Below are positions 41,990 through 52,838 of a stretch of 64,000 bases of DNA, piece by piece. Location of the stretch: the NCBI GenBank assembly GCA_950295325.1, contig OX485806.1:47301169-47365168 (forward strand), given 5' to 3'. Under the pieces are notes generated by a model. That model was not told where the DNA came from, did no database searches, and saw only the letters and a program-made list of their open reading frames with translations. Source of the stretch: Polytrichum commune (taxonomy: Eukaryota > Streptophyta > Polytrichopsida > Polytrichales > Polytrichaceae). The position numbers and the translations under genes are program-made. Each line of letters starts with the position of its first letter. The first letter of the stretch is position 1.

Positions 41990-43280
41990 CTGCCATTTGA
42001 GATTTTTGATGACTGCATTCTCCCTCTCTTTTGGGGGACAATCGTGCTCCACCCACAAGGTCCTTCCAGCCACGATGTTGGTTGCCAATGAAGCCTCGAA
42101 CTGCCTCACTTTATTCCCTTGGTTCATGAAGGCAGATATTGCAATGAGCTGGTTCGAGTCCTTGGAATGGACAACGAATGCCTCCTAGTATCGGATTGTC
42201 TCTTTCAAAGGGTTTTTCCACTCATCGTCCTCGAGGAGAGTTTTTGCAACCATTACACTATGTTGGCCGTCGATTATGTAGAACTCTCTATCTTTGAGAA
42301 TTGGCCAATTTTGCGTTGTGACTTCAACCACAAGATCCTTTGGTGTCTTACATATCGTTTGCCTATCAAATTTGGGGTTGTTCATAATGTTGTTCATTTG
42401 CCACCATACCCCACTCTCTTTTTTGGCACGAGTTTTCATACTCTCCGTCCCCTTGTGGCATTTGTAGACATTTACATCAAACGTGAAATACATGCCAAGT
42501 GGCCAGCAACCCTTTGTCTTCTCGTCGAACTCTTGGAAAATCATTGTGGATAGTTCGGCGTCAGGGCATTGTCCTTTCTTCAAGAGTGGTGCGATAGTAA
42601 GAATAGAGCTCACATCTGGACCCTCTGTTAGCCCAGACGATTCCATCTGTGAGTGGGAGCGTTTACTGGCCTGCTTGCTCCCTCTTGATGCTCCACTCTG
42701 TGAGGGTCTGGAGGTTTCTGGCACGTGTTTAGGAACATGCTTAGGTCGTTCAGGAACAACTTTTTTTTTTCTCTTTTCCTTTCTTGGCCTCCAGTAAGGC
42801 CCCATTTACTCTTGTCACATTGTTCAAGAGATGTCCAAGCCATTTACCCGTCCAGGGTGCATTGCATGCATAGTCTTGGAATTCAGTCTGTAGATTGAAG
42901 CAAGACGCATCTGGGCTGGCATTTTCACATTCATTTTTGTTGAACGGATGGTACAACTCGTGCAAAATGAATGTGATCCTATTATTTTTCTTTTCAAGGT
43001 CAATGACAACATAATCACCTTGGGCTACCGCACACTTTACTGTCCACATTTTAACCTTAACCCACTTTTCAGATTCATCTATATCTGCTTTTATTTGATA
43101 GGCAAATCTAAGGAAAAATATTTATTTTCCATCTTTTTCTACAATAACTGTCCAGTTATCTACAATGTCATTGCGTGGCTTGTAATGGTCGTTGTGGCTG
43201 ATATCTTTGATTGCGTCTGGAAGCAGAGGATGGAGAAGCTCTGCAAACATATCAATTGCAGGTTTTTTTGTAGATTCCAT
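41990..43280 (-). pseudogene. First coding exon with DGQHS motif
   Basis: Begins ATG at 43278-43280, directly after a TTTGCAG acceptor. The N-terminal part has NDHYKPRNDIVDNW. After a Lys/Pro-rich, basic linker the frame includes LGMYFTFDVNVYKCH and then FYIIDGQHSVMVAK near 42240-42280. That recalls the DGQHR/ParB-like signature, a tentative match based on one short motif. Stops lie at 43121-43123 and 42185-42187, and the A-run frameshift at 42761. Confidence 0.55.
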
Positions 43281-43335
43281 CTGCAAATGTAAAATATACA
43301 AGTCAGTATTAAGGTCAAGGGATGTAGAGCCTATC

Positions 43336-43717
43336 TTACGAACGCGCGGTCGTAAACCTTTGCGTACCCTCTCTTATAGAATGTGGTTTCTACACATGTA
43401 TTATATTATCTTTAGTTTACGGACGCGCGTCCATAAACCCTACACATGTATTATGTTATAAGATTGTCATGTTTTCTCTGCCTAGTTTACGGACGCGTCT
43501 CCGTAAACTCTGCACATATATTATGTATGAGATTCCTTTTACTTAGATATCTCAAGTTTACGGACGTGCGTCCGTAAACTTCTCATACATGTTAGGTCAC
43601 AGAAATGTTTTTTAAATATCTCTACAATTTACAGACGTGCGTCCGTAAACTGTTCACACATAGTGTGATGCTTATTGCCAGAGTTTTCTGAAGTTTACGG
43701 ACGCGCGTCCATAAACT
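43336..43717. repeat. Array of palindromes, 70-bp period
   Basis: Six near-perfect inverted repeats of the form GTTTACGGACGCGCGTCCGTAAAC start at about 43336 (degenerate), 43415, 43485, 43555, 43626 and 43692, at steps of close to 70 bp. CACATGTATTAT lies between them. Further copies lie in introns of the gene next door (41950-41972, 40449-40472, 40498-40519). The spacing and dyad symmetry suggest binding sites, hairpins or a minisatellite. Confidence 0.85.
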
Positions 43718-45555
43718 CCAATCCATTTTTTAATTATTGTGAATTTAATTACTTCGCAAAATTGCGATTAATGTGTTTTTGGATATTGTTCCGAAATTTT
43801 CGGAATGAATTTTTTGGTGCGTTCCATTCATGTGTAATGTTCATCTTAGCTTGAAATGCAACATGGATTTGCAATTGCAATAGCAGATTCTACACTCCAA
43901 ACGAAGAAGAATGTACCATTTCAGAAATGCAATGTTCTAGAAACACTTACCTTTGTACAATGTTTGCTCCTAAATCAAAGCTGCAACTAGGACAGACTGC
44001 AAATTAACAATAAAATTGAAGTTAAAAACCTATGGTAATGCAATGTGCACATTCAAGAATCAACTAAACTGTGTGTTGCTCCTAAAATGCATCAAACCCA
44101 CAAAAAAACCCTATTACAAAGATTGAACTGGATTGAACATGGACATCAGATTGAAGTGAACAAAGCAAAACATGTGATTTCTTACAACTTGGACAAAGTG
44201 AATTGAAGTGAAGTGAAGACAATTACAAACTGAAGGGAGAAGCACTCTGAAACAACTGAAACTACTCCAACCCTAAAACCCTTGCAACAACTGAAACTAC
44301 TCCAATAATGTCCTAATGAAACTACAAGCAAAAAACTACTCAATTTCTGATGGTACTTGCAATTGTGAGTGCAACAAAACATTGCATACTCACATTTCGT
44401 CACATATATTATCTTAGAAACCCTAAACCATCTACATAGCTTGCACCTTTACAATCCTCCTCTTGTGCATCAAAACATACACTCAAATCACCTAATAAGC
44501 ACCTGGAACAACACATCTTGGAGTGAGGGAAAGAAAAAAACACCTGCCTAGAGCTCCTGGCGCTCTTATGGAACTAAGACACGAAGCAACAAAGCAAGAG
44601 CAAGAAAGAGGAGAAAGAGGAGAAACAACAAGTAAGAGGAGAAGGAGGAGAAGGAGGAGAAAGCCCATGGTTCACAAGGTCATGGAATTGCCCACCCTCA
44701 CCTGGTGATTCTCCTCTCATTAAGTTTACATAAAATCCAATATTCGTTGAGGAATCCTAGTTTCATCAGACCATAGACTTGCGAATCCCTGGCATTGATT
44801 ATGACAATAATCTCCAATTCTACAGTTCGAGCAGACTCCTAACAGAGAATATCTCCTTTTCTCCTCTCAGAGGAAATCATCTTCTTGCAATTAGTGCTCC
44901 AATCAAACTTATAAACACCAATTCATTCCAAAATAGGTTATTTCCCAAATACATTGTTGAGTCATAAACTGATCCTCAATTACACCCACAGAAATTACTT
45001 ATCTCATTTGACAACATCCATAACACTTCTCTCAGAACTGAGACTTACATGAGCTTTGCATTTTATAATAATCAATCAGACCATTGACTGACAATCTAGA
45101 GACTATAGACTTGGAAAATCCAGACTTTGCTTCAACTGCAATCACATAGATTATCACTCTGATTAATATTGATTTACAATTTCAATCACACACAGATTAA
45201 TACACATATTATCCAATGAGGTTCTCCAGTACATTCACCCTGGAGTTACTCAATTTACTCTCGAATCTCTCACTTTTACAAAGGCATCTGTCAATTCTTA
45301 AAGTTTTGCTTTCAAAATATATGGCTTTCACTTATGGGCTATTCCATCCTCCTCTCTCATTCTGTCTGGCCTTTTATATGCCCTAGCCTTCTAGGTTGTG
45401 ACTCCTCCTATCAGACCATAGCCTTTCCAATTCACCCTTCTTCAAATCTCCTAGACTATGGCCCGTTCTTGACACACCAAAATGGGATAACTACTTCTGT
45501 TTTACCCCTATTTACATTTTTCTTCCGTTTGGCTGTGAAAAAACAAAAAATTGGT
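43718..45555. other. No supported gene; GA-rich stretch
   Basis: AT-rich DNA. 44575-44670 is a purine-rich AGGAGAAGG run. 44200-44310 has repeated GTGAAGTGAAG and AACTGAAACTACTCC words. Short frames here are not convincing. Confidence 0.5.
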
Positions 45556-45559
45556 TCCA

Positions 45560-46054
45560 CAAGGAAATTGTGTTAAGTTTTTGCAATGCGAATTGGGTGG
45601 AAGATGCAAACGACCGGCAATCCACCACTGGGTACGTGTTTGTTGTTGGCGTTAGAGACACTTTGTGGAAATGCAAGAAACAAGCAACCATTGCATTGTC
45701 TAAGACAGAGACAGAATACATGGCTACTAACCATTGTATTAAGGAAGCGGTTTGGCTAAGGCAAATTTTGGCGGATGTGGGATATGTGCAAGAAAAACCG
45801 ACATCCATCATGTGTGACAATTAAGGATGCATGGCATTTGCGAAGAATCCCACACACCATTCTTGCACCAAACATATCGATATACACTATCATTTCATTA
45901 GAGAGAAACTAGAAAACTAAGAGATGTGTTTAGAATATTGTCAACCGGAGGATGTGATAGCTGACGTGCTAATCAAACCACTTGCAAAGGATAGGCATCA
46001 AACATTAACAAAGGCAATGGATTTAGAAGCCTTTGACTACTTGCAAAGTAGGAG
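45560..46054 (+). pseudogene. Ty1/copia RNase H C-terminal remnant
   Basis: The plus frame reads NDRQSTTGYVFVVG, then KKQATIALSKTETEYMA, then EAVWLRQILADVGY. After a TAA it goes on with NPTHHSCTKHIDIHYHFIREK and EDVIADVLIKPLAKDRH. These are the hallmarks of the copia pol C-terminus. The rest of pol is absent. It leads directly into a candidate 3' LTR. Confidence 0.9.
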
Positions 46055-46320
46055 TGTAGAGGGTGGAGCATTAGATTGCTTGTAGTCAATTAAAATATAA
46101 AATAAGAGGCATGAGAAAAAAAATAAGGTTAGAATGCTAGTCCAAAGAGGGATAAAAGTTATCCCATATTGTTTGTATGAACCAAAAAAAAGAAGATAAA
46201 TTATGAAAGGCAAAGCAAGGAGAGCATGAGATCATCTTACTTCAAGCATTGTTCATATGCCTTTGTATAGATGTCTATGCTTGTGCAAACTTATCTCCTG
46301 TTGAATCCAATAAGACAACT
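46055..46320 (+). mobile_element. Copia 3' LTR (start)
   Basis: TGTAGAGGGTGGAGCATTAG begins right after the RNase H coding end. It is repeated at 36125-36395 with roughly 80% identity by eye. The far end of the LTR is not identified. Confidence 0.7.
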
Positions 46321-46489
46321 ACGGCATATGAAAAAGATTATTACTTGCGAAGAGAGATGGATACAACCTAAACATTTAAGGCTAAACAAGGATTACCGGA
46401 AGAGATATCATAATTTATTTATTGAAAATAAATAAAATAAAAAACAACAACAACAACAAAGATCCTAATGAGTGTTTGGCAATTAATAT

Positions 46490-46720
46490 TAGGAACTTCT
46501 ATTGATAATAACCTAAGGTAGAGGAACTTCTAAAAGATGACTCAATGGTTGTGATAAGAAGAATAAGACCATCAACAAACAAAAGAAGCCATTAATGAAA
46601 GTTGGAAAGAAGATAATAAGTGATCAACAAGAAGATTAGGCAATTTAATCGTTTTAATTTGGACGACGCTCTAAGTCACTACAAAGCAATTAACCCTAAA
46701 ATCAAATGGAGGTAGTTGAG
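46490..46720 (-). repeat. Dispersed repeat, also at 61415-61620
   Basis: On the minus strand it reads CTCAACTACCTCC, then GTAGTGACTTAGAGCGTCGTCC, then CTTTTAGAAGTTCC. The same order is on the plus strand at 61415-61620. The family is unknown. Confidence 0.65.
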
Positions 46721-49700
46721 TTCTATAGCAAAACTTGAGCCGTAAAACAAAAAGTGGTGAAACACCTAAATGAAAAGGAGCGAAATCAATCAAACCATGG
46801 GATTCCTCAAGAATTCCTACACATGAAAGGAAATATTCAAAGAACACATGCACATGTTTCATGGTTGCATTCCATGTTTCACAATGGAGAATGACCAAAA
46901 CCCGGTTGGGTTTCTTTCTTCGCCGCAACCTTGCCCAACTTCCTCTTCCATTGAGCAACCAAAAATAATGCCAAGAGAGAAAACAAAATGAAAGAGTAGG
47001 AAAAATTGAAAGAAAAGAAAGGCTATGCTCAAATTGCCATAGGTTCATCACTCATTTGTCTGAAACCATACATTGAGCAGGGCATACTAAGCAATAAAAT
47101 GCCGACACTACGAGTAGGATAATTACATTCAAGGATGTGGTTCAACTGCAAGAAGCTTTGCCTTGAACAATAAAAATGTAAAATATCAAATTTTGGAACA
47201 TAATTCTAAGTTGAAAAAGAGAAGTTGAAAAAACAACCAAGTTTCATATCTTAGAGAAAAGGGCAAAAGGACATGAGTGCAAACCCTAAACGATCAAACA
47301 AAAACCTTACAACCATTGGAACAATAACAATAAAAACATCAATGTGAGACTTACAAGTCCGTGAAGACAAAAAGAGGAGGCTAGTGCTCCAGAGTCCAAA
47401 CTGTCCAATGTTGATTCCCTCATCAGTACCACAAATGATTGTAGATGCAATGATCTCAAAGATGCATCGAAAATGTCCGAACCCTAACGTCAAGTTCTTT
47501 GTGTTAGGGCAACTCTAGACGCCTAACTCCTTCTTTCCTCGTTGAATGATGGCAACCCATTCAATATTTTCATGTACACTTGGGCAACATGGAGAAGTTG
47601 CCTCACATTGCCTCGCAATGAATGAGGTGAATCTCAAGGTGATGATGAGAATCCATGATAGAATATCCAACTTTATAGGTTGTGTAAAGAACCTATAGAA
47701 TATGGAATCATAGTATGTCCATGTCCCATCATGTCATACCCATGGGTCATGCATGACATAATTCTAGTACATACATGTGGCTCTTGGTATGTTCCAAGAT
47801 CCTACCTTGTACCTTAGGGACATCTTTGATCTTGCAACCAGCACAAACACATTCGTGTTGTGAGTGAGGGTCTCGTATGCTTGCTCACGGGTGTCATATA
47901 ATGTGAAGGCAATATACAACATCACGCACAAAAATAGTATGCAACAATGATTGCACTTGGGAATCTCCAACTACTCATTATTTCATTTCTAGTTATGGGT
48001 AAGGTATCAATTCAAAGCAATCAAGAATCAAATCCAAAGAGCGTAAACTCTTTGGACCTTTGATGTTACATAACATGGGATGGCATCCACAATCTTATCC
48101 CCAATGTTTTCAATGTGGTTTCCTCACTAATAGTGTGGCCACCATGATCAATTTAGTGAAAAGTCGTCATCATGAAAAAAATCTGTCTACCAACAACCAA
48201 CTTAGGGCATATGGTAATCAAGACTTACGTGTAATACCAGGTTCGACACCCTCTCTAGTGACCACCAATGATTGCAAGACAATTAGTGTGTGTCAACAAT
48301 AAATAGTGTGGGCCACAAATCACATATTTAGTGCAGTGGACTGGCTACAAACATGTCAGCTAAATTCAAGTTTGACCAACCAATGGCCCCTAGGACCTCC
48401 TCAAGCCCAAGATTTCAATGACTTTGGGTGAAGGGTTCACCAAGGCACAACTGTAGGGGCAAACTTGTTTCCCATGATTTTTCTGCATTGTGTGAATCAC
48501 CAAAGAGAACACCCACATCCAAGGTGCGAGACACCGGCTCTTGATCAATGAAATTCCCACCCTCTAGAATAGTAATATCACCTCCAAAACTGGAATATAA
48601 AATACTCATCATAATGCATTCTAATATTTTACATACTCTATTACTCATCATAATCTTCCAAAGTCTTCTATGATCCTCAAGCCATTGCATAGATTATGAG
48701 AATTCAGCTGCAGAATTACAGAATCTAAACAAGTCACAAAATCATCGAATGCATATTGACAAAGGCTTAGGCAATCTGTCAATTAATAAACCTTTAAAAA
48801 TTACCGAGAGCTCTACATCTTAAGCTTCTCGTAACACTCATCTCATAAAGACTAAGAAAAATATGTTTGCTGTTCCCACTAGAATGTTAAATCAATACCT
48901 GTAGAAGAGAATGTGCAGAAGGACATTCATATCTACCACCCTTGAGTTACTGACATTCTACAATATAGCCCACACAGTTTTGATGTACTGCACCAACACA
49001 ATTGGCACCCTTGGGTAATAAAAAAGCTTTCCTTGGAGCCAGGACTACAGTAGTCACTGCGCATATGATGCCCCTTTGAAATAATGAGATGGGGGATTGC
49101 AGCAAGCTTGTTCCAGAAAGTGTGGCACTTGATCTTTGAGGAGATTAACACCTCAAAACTGAACCAGTAGGATCTTGTGCAGCATGGCTCTCCTCCTAAC
49201 AAAACAACAAAAGGAAGAAAAAGTCTGATGACATGACAGGTACCTGGTACCAACAAGTGATAATGTTCAACAACAGACAAATGTCGACATGTAGGGTGAA
49301 TCTGACTGAGCAACTCTGAACCATGTCAGAGAAAGATTACCTACATCTACAGAAACTGCGGCCATGCAATCAGCTAATTGACCAGTTCAGTCCAGACACA
49401 AACTATTGCCACAAATTTAAGAAGGTGACATTAAACAATCAGACTGCGTATATTATCAATACCACTATCATAATCTAAACTCATAATGCAAATTTACACT
49501 GCAAGGTGCATCTAAACGTAGCAGTGAAGTACATACAGAGATTTCTATCAAAAACTACAGATGCTTTCTCAGTAGAATTGAGCATAGAGCTCGACAGAGG
49601 GATCATCTTTTCAGGAGATCCTGTGCAGCCTCTATGAAGAGATTATGTTAAAATCAATAACCTGTTAATAAGATTGTGCATAGCAAACCAAAGAGAAGAA

Positions 49701-49803
49701 TGAAGTGCAAAACTGCTCTATCAAAATCTATGAGGTTCGATGTAAGGAACGCATTCAATCAAGGTGCAGAGAATCTTTGCAAAAACTCAAATATCAGGGA
49801 AGG
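46721..49803. other. No supported gene
   Basis: AT-rich sequence with scattered short frames (the longest 126 codons, 46671-47051 minus, starting inside the repeat). None has recognisable motifs. Part may be 3' flank of the BCL7-like gene. Confidence 0.5.
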
Positions 49804-52800
49804 TCAAGCATTGGCAGCTACAAAGTATGGAATGTAAGCATGGCTGTATCTAGTATTCATCAAGGCAACCAAATCTTGTGAAGAAGTGTTCACCTGCATC
49901 TCAGCAAGTGCCTCCCTACTTCCTTGGACCTTATCACTCTCTCCGCAGCCATCACCAGGTTCAAAAACATCTAGAGTTTCTTCATTACCCACATCACCAG
50001 CTCCTCCTGCTGAAGCTGTTGCATCCTACATGCATAAAAATTCTCCTAGTCATTGACAAACTTGACCCATTGCACCTATTCTGGCTACCACCACAACTAA
50101 TAAAATCAAAGATGCCACCTGAGACAAAGGTTGCAAAATTGGAGCAAAGAAAACAGTTCACCCTAAACACAACGGACAAAATGCACATGATTGCAACAGA
50201 TTCATGCAGAATTTGCAGTTCATGTGACATTTGCAAAACGCATTTCTCAGGCATTGAATCAAGCACTTGTGCTGAAGGAAAATAACTGCCATCTTTAATT
50301 ACAGACTGAATATGAAGGCTAATTAGCAAAAGATGGACAACCTAATACAAGTCCTCAGGTTGAGACAGCAGGATGACAGCCACCTAAATCCCACATTTGC
50401 TCTTTAAAGCCCTCAAATGAAACATTCAAAGTATCCATGATTCATGCACAAGCTTTAAACCAGACTTTATACTAAGAATTTGCATCTGTACATTTTTCTT
50501 CTACCTGTGCACTAGCTAAAAGTGCCAAGATTATGAATTCCTCACATTTGAACTTAGTAGGAATCTACAAGACGATATTCCCCTTCTAGATATTTCCAGC
50601 TTAAAATCTGACCTATGAGTACTTTGATCACTTTTGACCAAAATCAAGAAGCTGCCAGTGTTGGTTTTCCAATCTTCTTGGCCATTAAGGTATCAGCCTT
50701 GATCCAAATAAAATAATAACCCACCCTTAAATGTGTCTGGAGAACATGTCATTACTTACACCTGAGGTTCAATGCAGCTACAAGATACCAGTGAAACTAA
50801 CTGCTACTGGCTCAAGGTATTTTCAGTATTTTACATTTGCAACACTAGAAATTGAAACTTTGTTTATGACATTGTATTGTAAATCAAATCCAGAGAGTTG
50901 GCACTCTCTTGAAACTAAGCAAACTCCTTGGAAGCACTTTCAACTTTAAACAGATACATTCATCAACATTCAAGACTATGTAGCCTTCGTGTAGAATTGT
51001 GTAGCACGCTTAGCATTAGACTTATAAGTGTCAAGTGAGGACAATCTAGTAGTGACCACATATAGGCATTACATAAGGTCACTACAAGATTGTGTAATGA
51101 TGTTAAAAAATCTGATAGGAGGAGTCAAGACTTGTAACTTAATCTCCAAATACGCAACATTTGTTAGTGAATCTCTTATGCAGCATACATAATGATGATA
51201 GTGTTAGGTATATGAAGTTACAACACATAAGACGTAATCTCCAATTCCTACAAGTTCTGTAACTTTCATGCAATTTACATCAAATTTTGAGACACAATAA
51301 GGTCCAAGCCAGATTTTAACTCCCTGGATGTCCTCTATGAAACTTAACCTATTTCGTTCTCTTTCGAATTGCAATCCGAATTTCCACAGCTTTTGTTTTT
51401 CCACTGCGAAGAATTGGTGATCTTGTTTTTTCGAACATATTAGCATGGATATGATAGCTGTTGTACAAGAGTCTTTAGCACAAAACAAATCATAGGTAAC
51501 TGCATATGCCAACTGTGCTACAAGACATCAAAGACTTTATTAAATATACCATATTGAGAAGAATACCTGAGGAAGTGATGCCTCGGGTTCACCTGTCAAA
51601 GCATAGGCAACTTGTCCTTCTTGTTCCAACTTTGCAAGAGTTCCAGTTTCCTCAGCTGCTTTCCGAGCTTCTTCTTCCCTGTCTTGCAAAACTACTGCCA
51701 CCTGACAAGAAAAATTATACTGTTTGTGTCCAATGCATGCTGCAGAACCAAGGCAACGGAACAGCAATGATGTGATGCTTTTACCAACGACAGTAACCTT
51801 ACAGGTTGCAACAACCCATCAAAATTTAGAAAAGCCTACCAAAACATTGATTCATTCCATAGTATTGATTGCCAATAAAAAAAATTGATTTTGATAACAT
51901 GAATTTAGATACTCTTCAAATGAGTGTACGTACAGGGGGAACATTCGCTTCACAAAAACCATAACCTACATACCACTTCCCACAATGACTTCAGAAATAG
52001 TGCCATAACTCTCAAGGACAAAAATTTCTCCCTGCACACAGGATGCATCAGCTGATAGAAGTGAGAATCTCAAAATAGGTGGGGAGCAAACTTACAGGCA
52101 TAAATCGTAGGGTTTTTGTTGGTGCTGACTCCTCTGGAGTTGACTCTTTTGGGCCTATTCCACCAGAAAGAAACCACAAATCAGGAATAGACTACGTCAA
52201 ACATTTGCCTTTACTCAAGTCCTTTATTTGTAGTAATCAAGAGCTTTGCTATTGCTGATACCAACATAACTTACGGTAAGTCTTTCAACTTCGTGAACCT
52301 GTCCTTAAGCACTGGCAAATACCTGTTGGATGTTCAAAAATAACCTGATTCTAAGTTATAAACTGTAGATTCATGATAGCTAATGCCATGTAAGAAGTTA
52401 AGGAACTCCTTCATCCTCAGCTTGGGATAACACCATGCCTTGGATGAAAGCTAGTCGCATCTGTTCTTGCCAAGATACAGAGGGGGAAAAACTCCTTTGA
52501 TTTAGGTGCCACCCTTTGCCAACGCAACTCGAACATAGTAGCGAGTAAGGTCTTTAGAAGCTCGCTTATAAGGTTAAATTGGAGAAATCGGTGGCATTGG
52601 CAACGAAATGCTGAAGAAAGAAACCAAAATGAGAGCATCCACCATTGGTTGTCGGCAAGGTGATAGGAGTCCATTTGTAAAGAAGCACTCGAGAGGCAGC
52701 GCCCGCTGGAGATGGAGAAGAGACAACAGGTGTCCACGACTTATGCCATCGCCTCACTCTTCCTTGAAACACTGACGCCGGTCCGTGCCGCGTTGATGAC

Positions 52801-52838
52801 CTGCTTCCCATCCTCGTGCTCCCTAAACCCCCTTCCAT
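49804..52838 (-). CDS. BCL7-like SWI/SNF chromatin-remodelling subunit (intron-containing)
   Basis: Exon 1 starts ATG 52838 and encodes VFQGRVRRWHKSWTPV and VLLYKWTPI. This matches the BCL7 N-terminal signature R-x-W-x-K-x-W...L-x-Y-K-W-x-P. Further exons by GT-AG signals: 52275-52322 (YLPVLKDRFTKLKD), 52096-52154 (PKESTPEES...), 51974-52031 (GEIFVLESYGTISEVIVG), 51567-51694 (charged helix REEEARKAAEETGTLAKLEQ) and 49804-50025 (acidic tail, TGA at 49804). The last four join in phase. The exon 1 donor and the 52275-to-52154 junction are not in simple phase, so an exon or site is missed there. In the family, BCL7 proteins are accessory subunits of SWI/SNF-type nucleosome remodellers in the nucleus. 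This appears to be the window's only intact host gene. Confidence 0.62.

Larger units (their letters stand above)
36862..43280 (-). pseudogene. Degenerate multi-exon gene: DGQHS-motif region + coiled coil + FCP1/NIF-like domain
   Basis: Exons inferred on the minus strand: 41990-43280, 40566-41873, 38939-40354, about 37905-38598, about 37330-37690 and 36862-37203. Splice sites are GT-AG (e.g. CAG|GTATGT at 41989, TTG|GTAAGT at 40565, GAG|GTAATC at 38938). The junctions I could check join at codon boundaries (phase 0). Exons two and three are exact multiples of three. The first is one base over, explained by a ten-A run at 42761-42770 where nine restore the frame. In-frame stops at 43121, 42185, 41499, 40977, 39770 and 38335 make this copy non-functional. 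About 1,800 codons in all. It may be a transposon-borne or recently amplified gene; I do not recognise the whole protein. Confidence 0.65.

Noticed and set aside
43336..43717. CRISPR-like array with 70-bp period.
   Set aside because: The spacers are similar to one another, repeats are imperfect palindromes, and the context is a plant nuclear genome.
46671..47051. 126-codon minus frame.
   Set aside because: Overlaps a dispersed repeat, has no motif and unremarkable composition.
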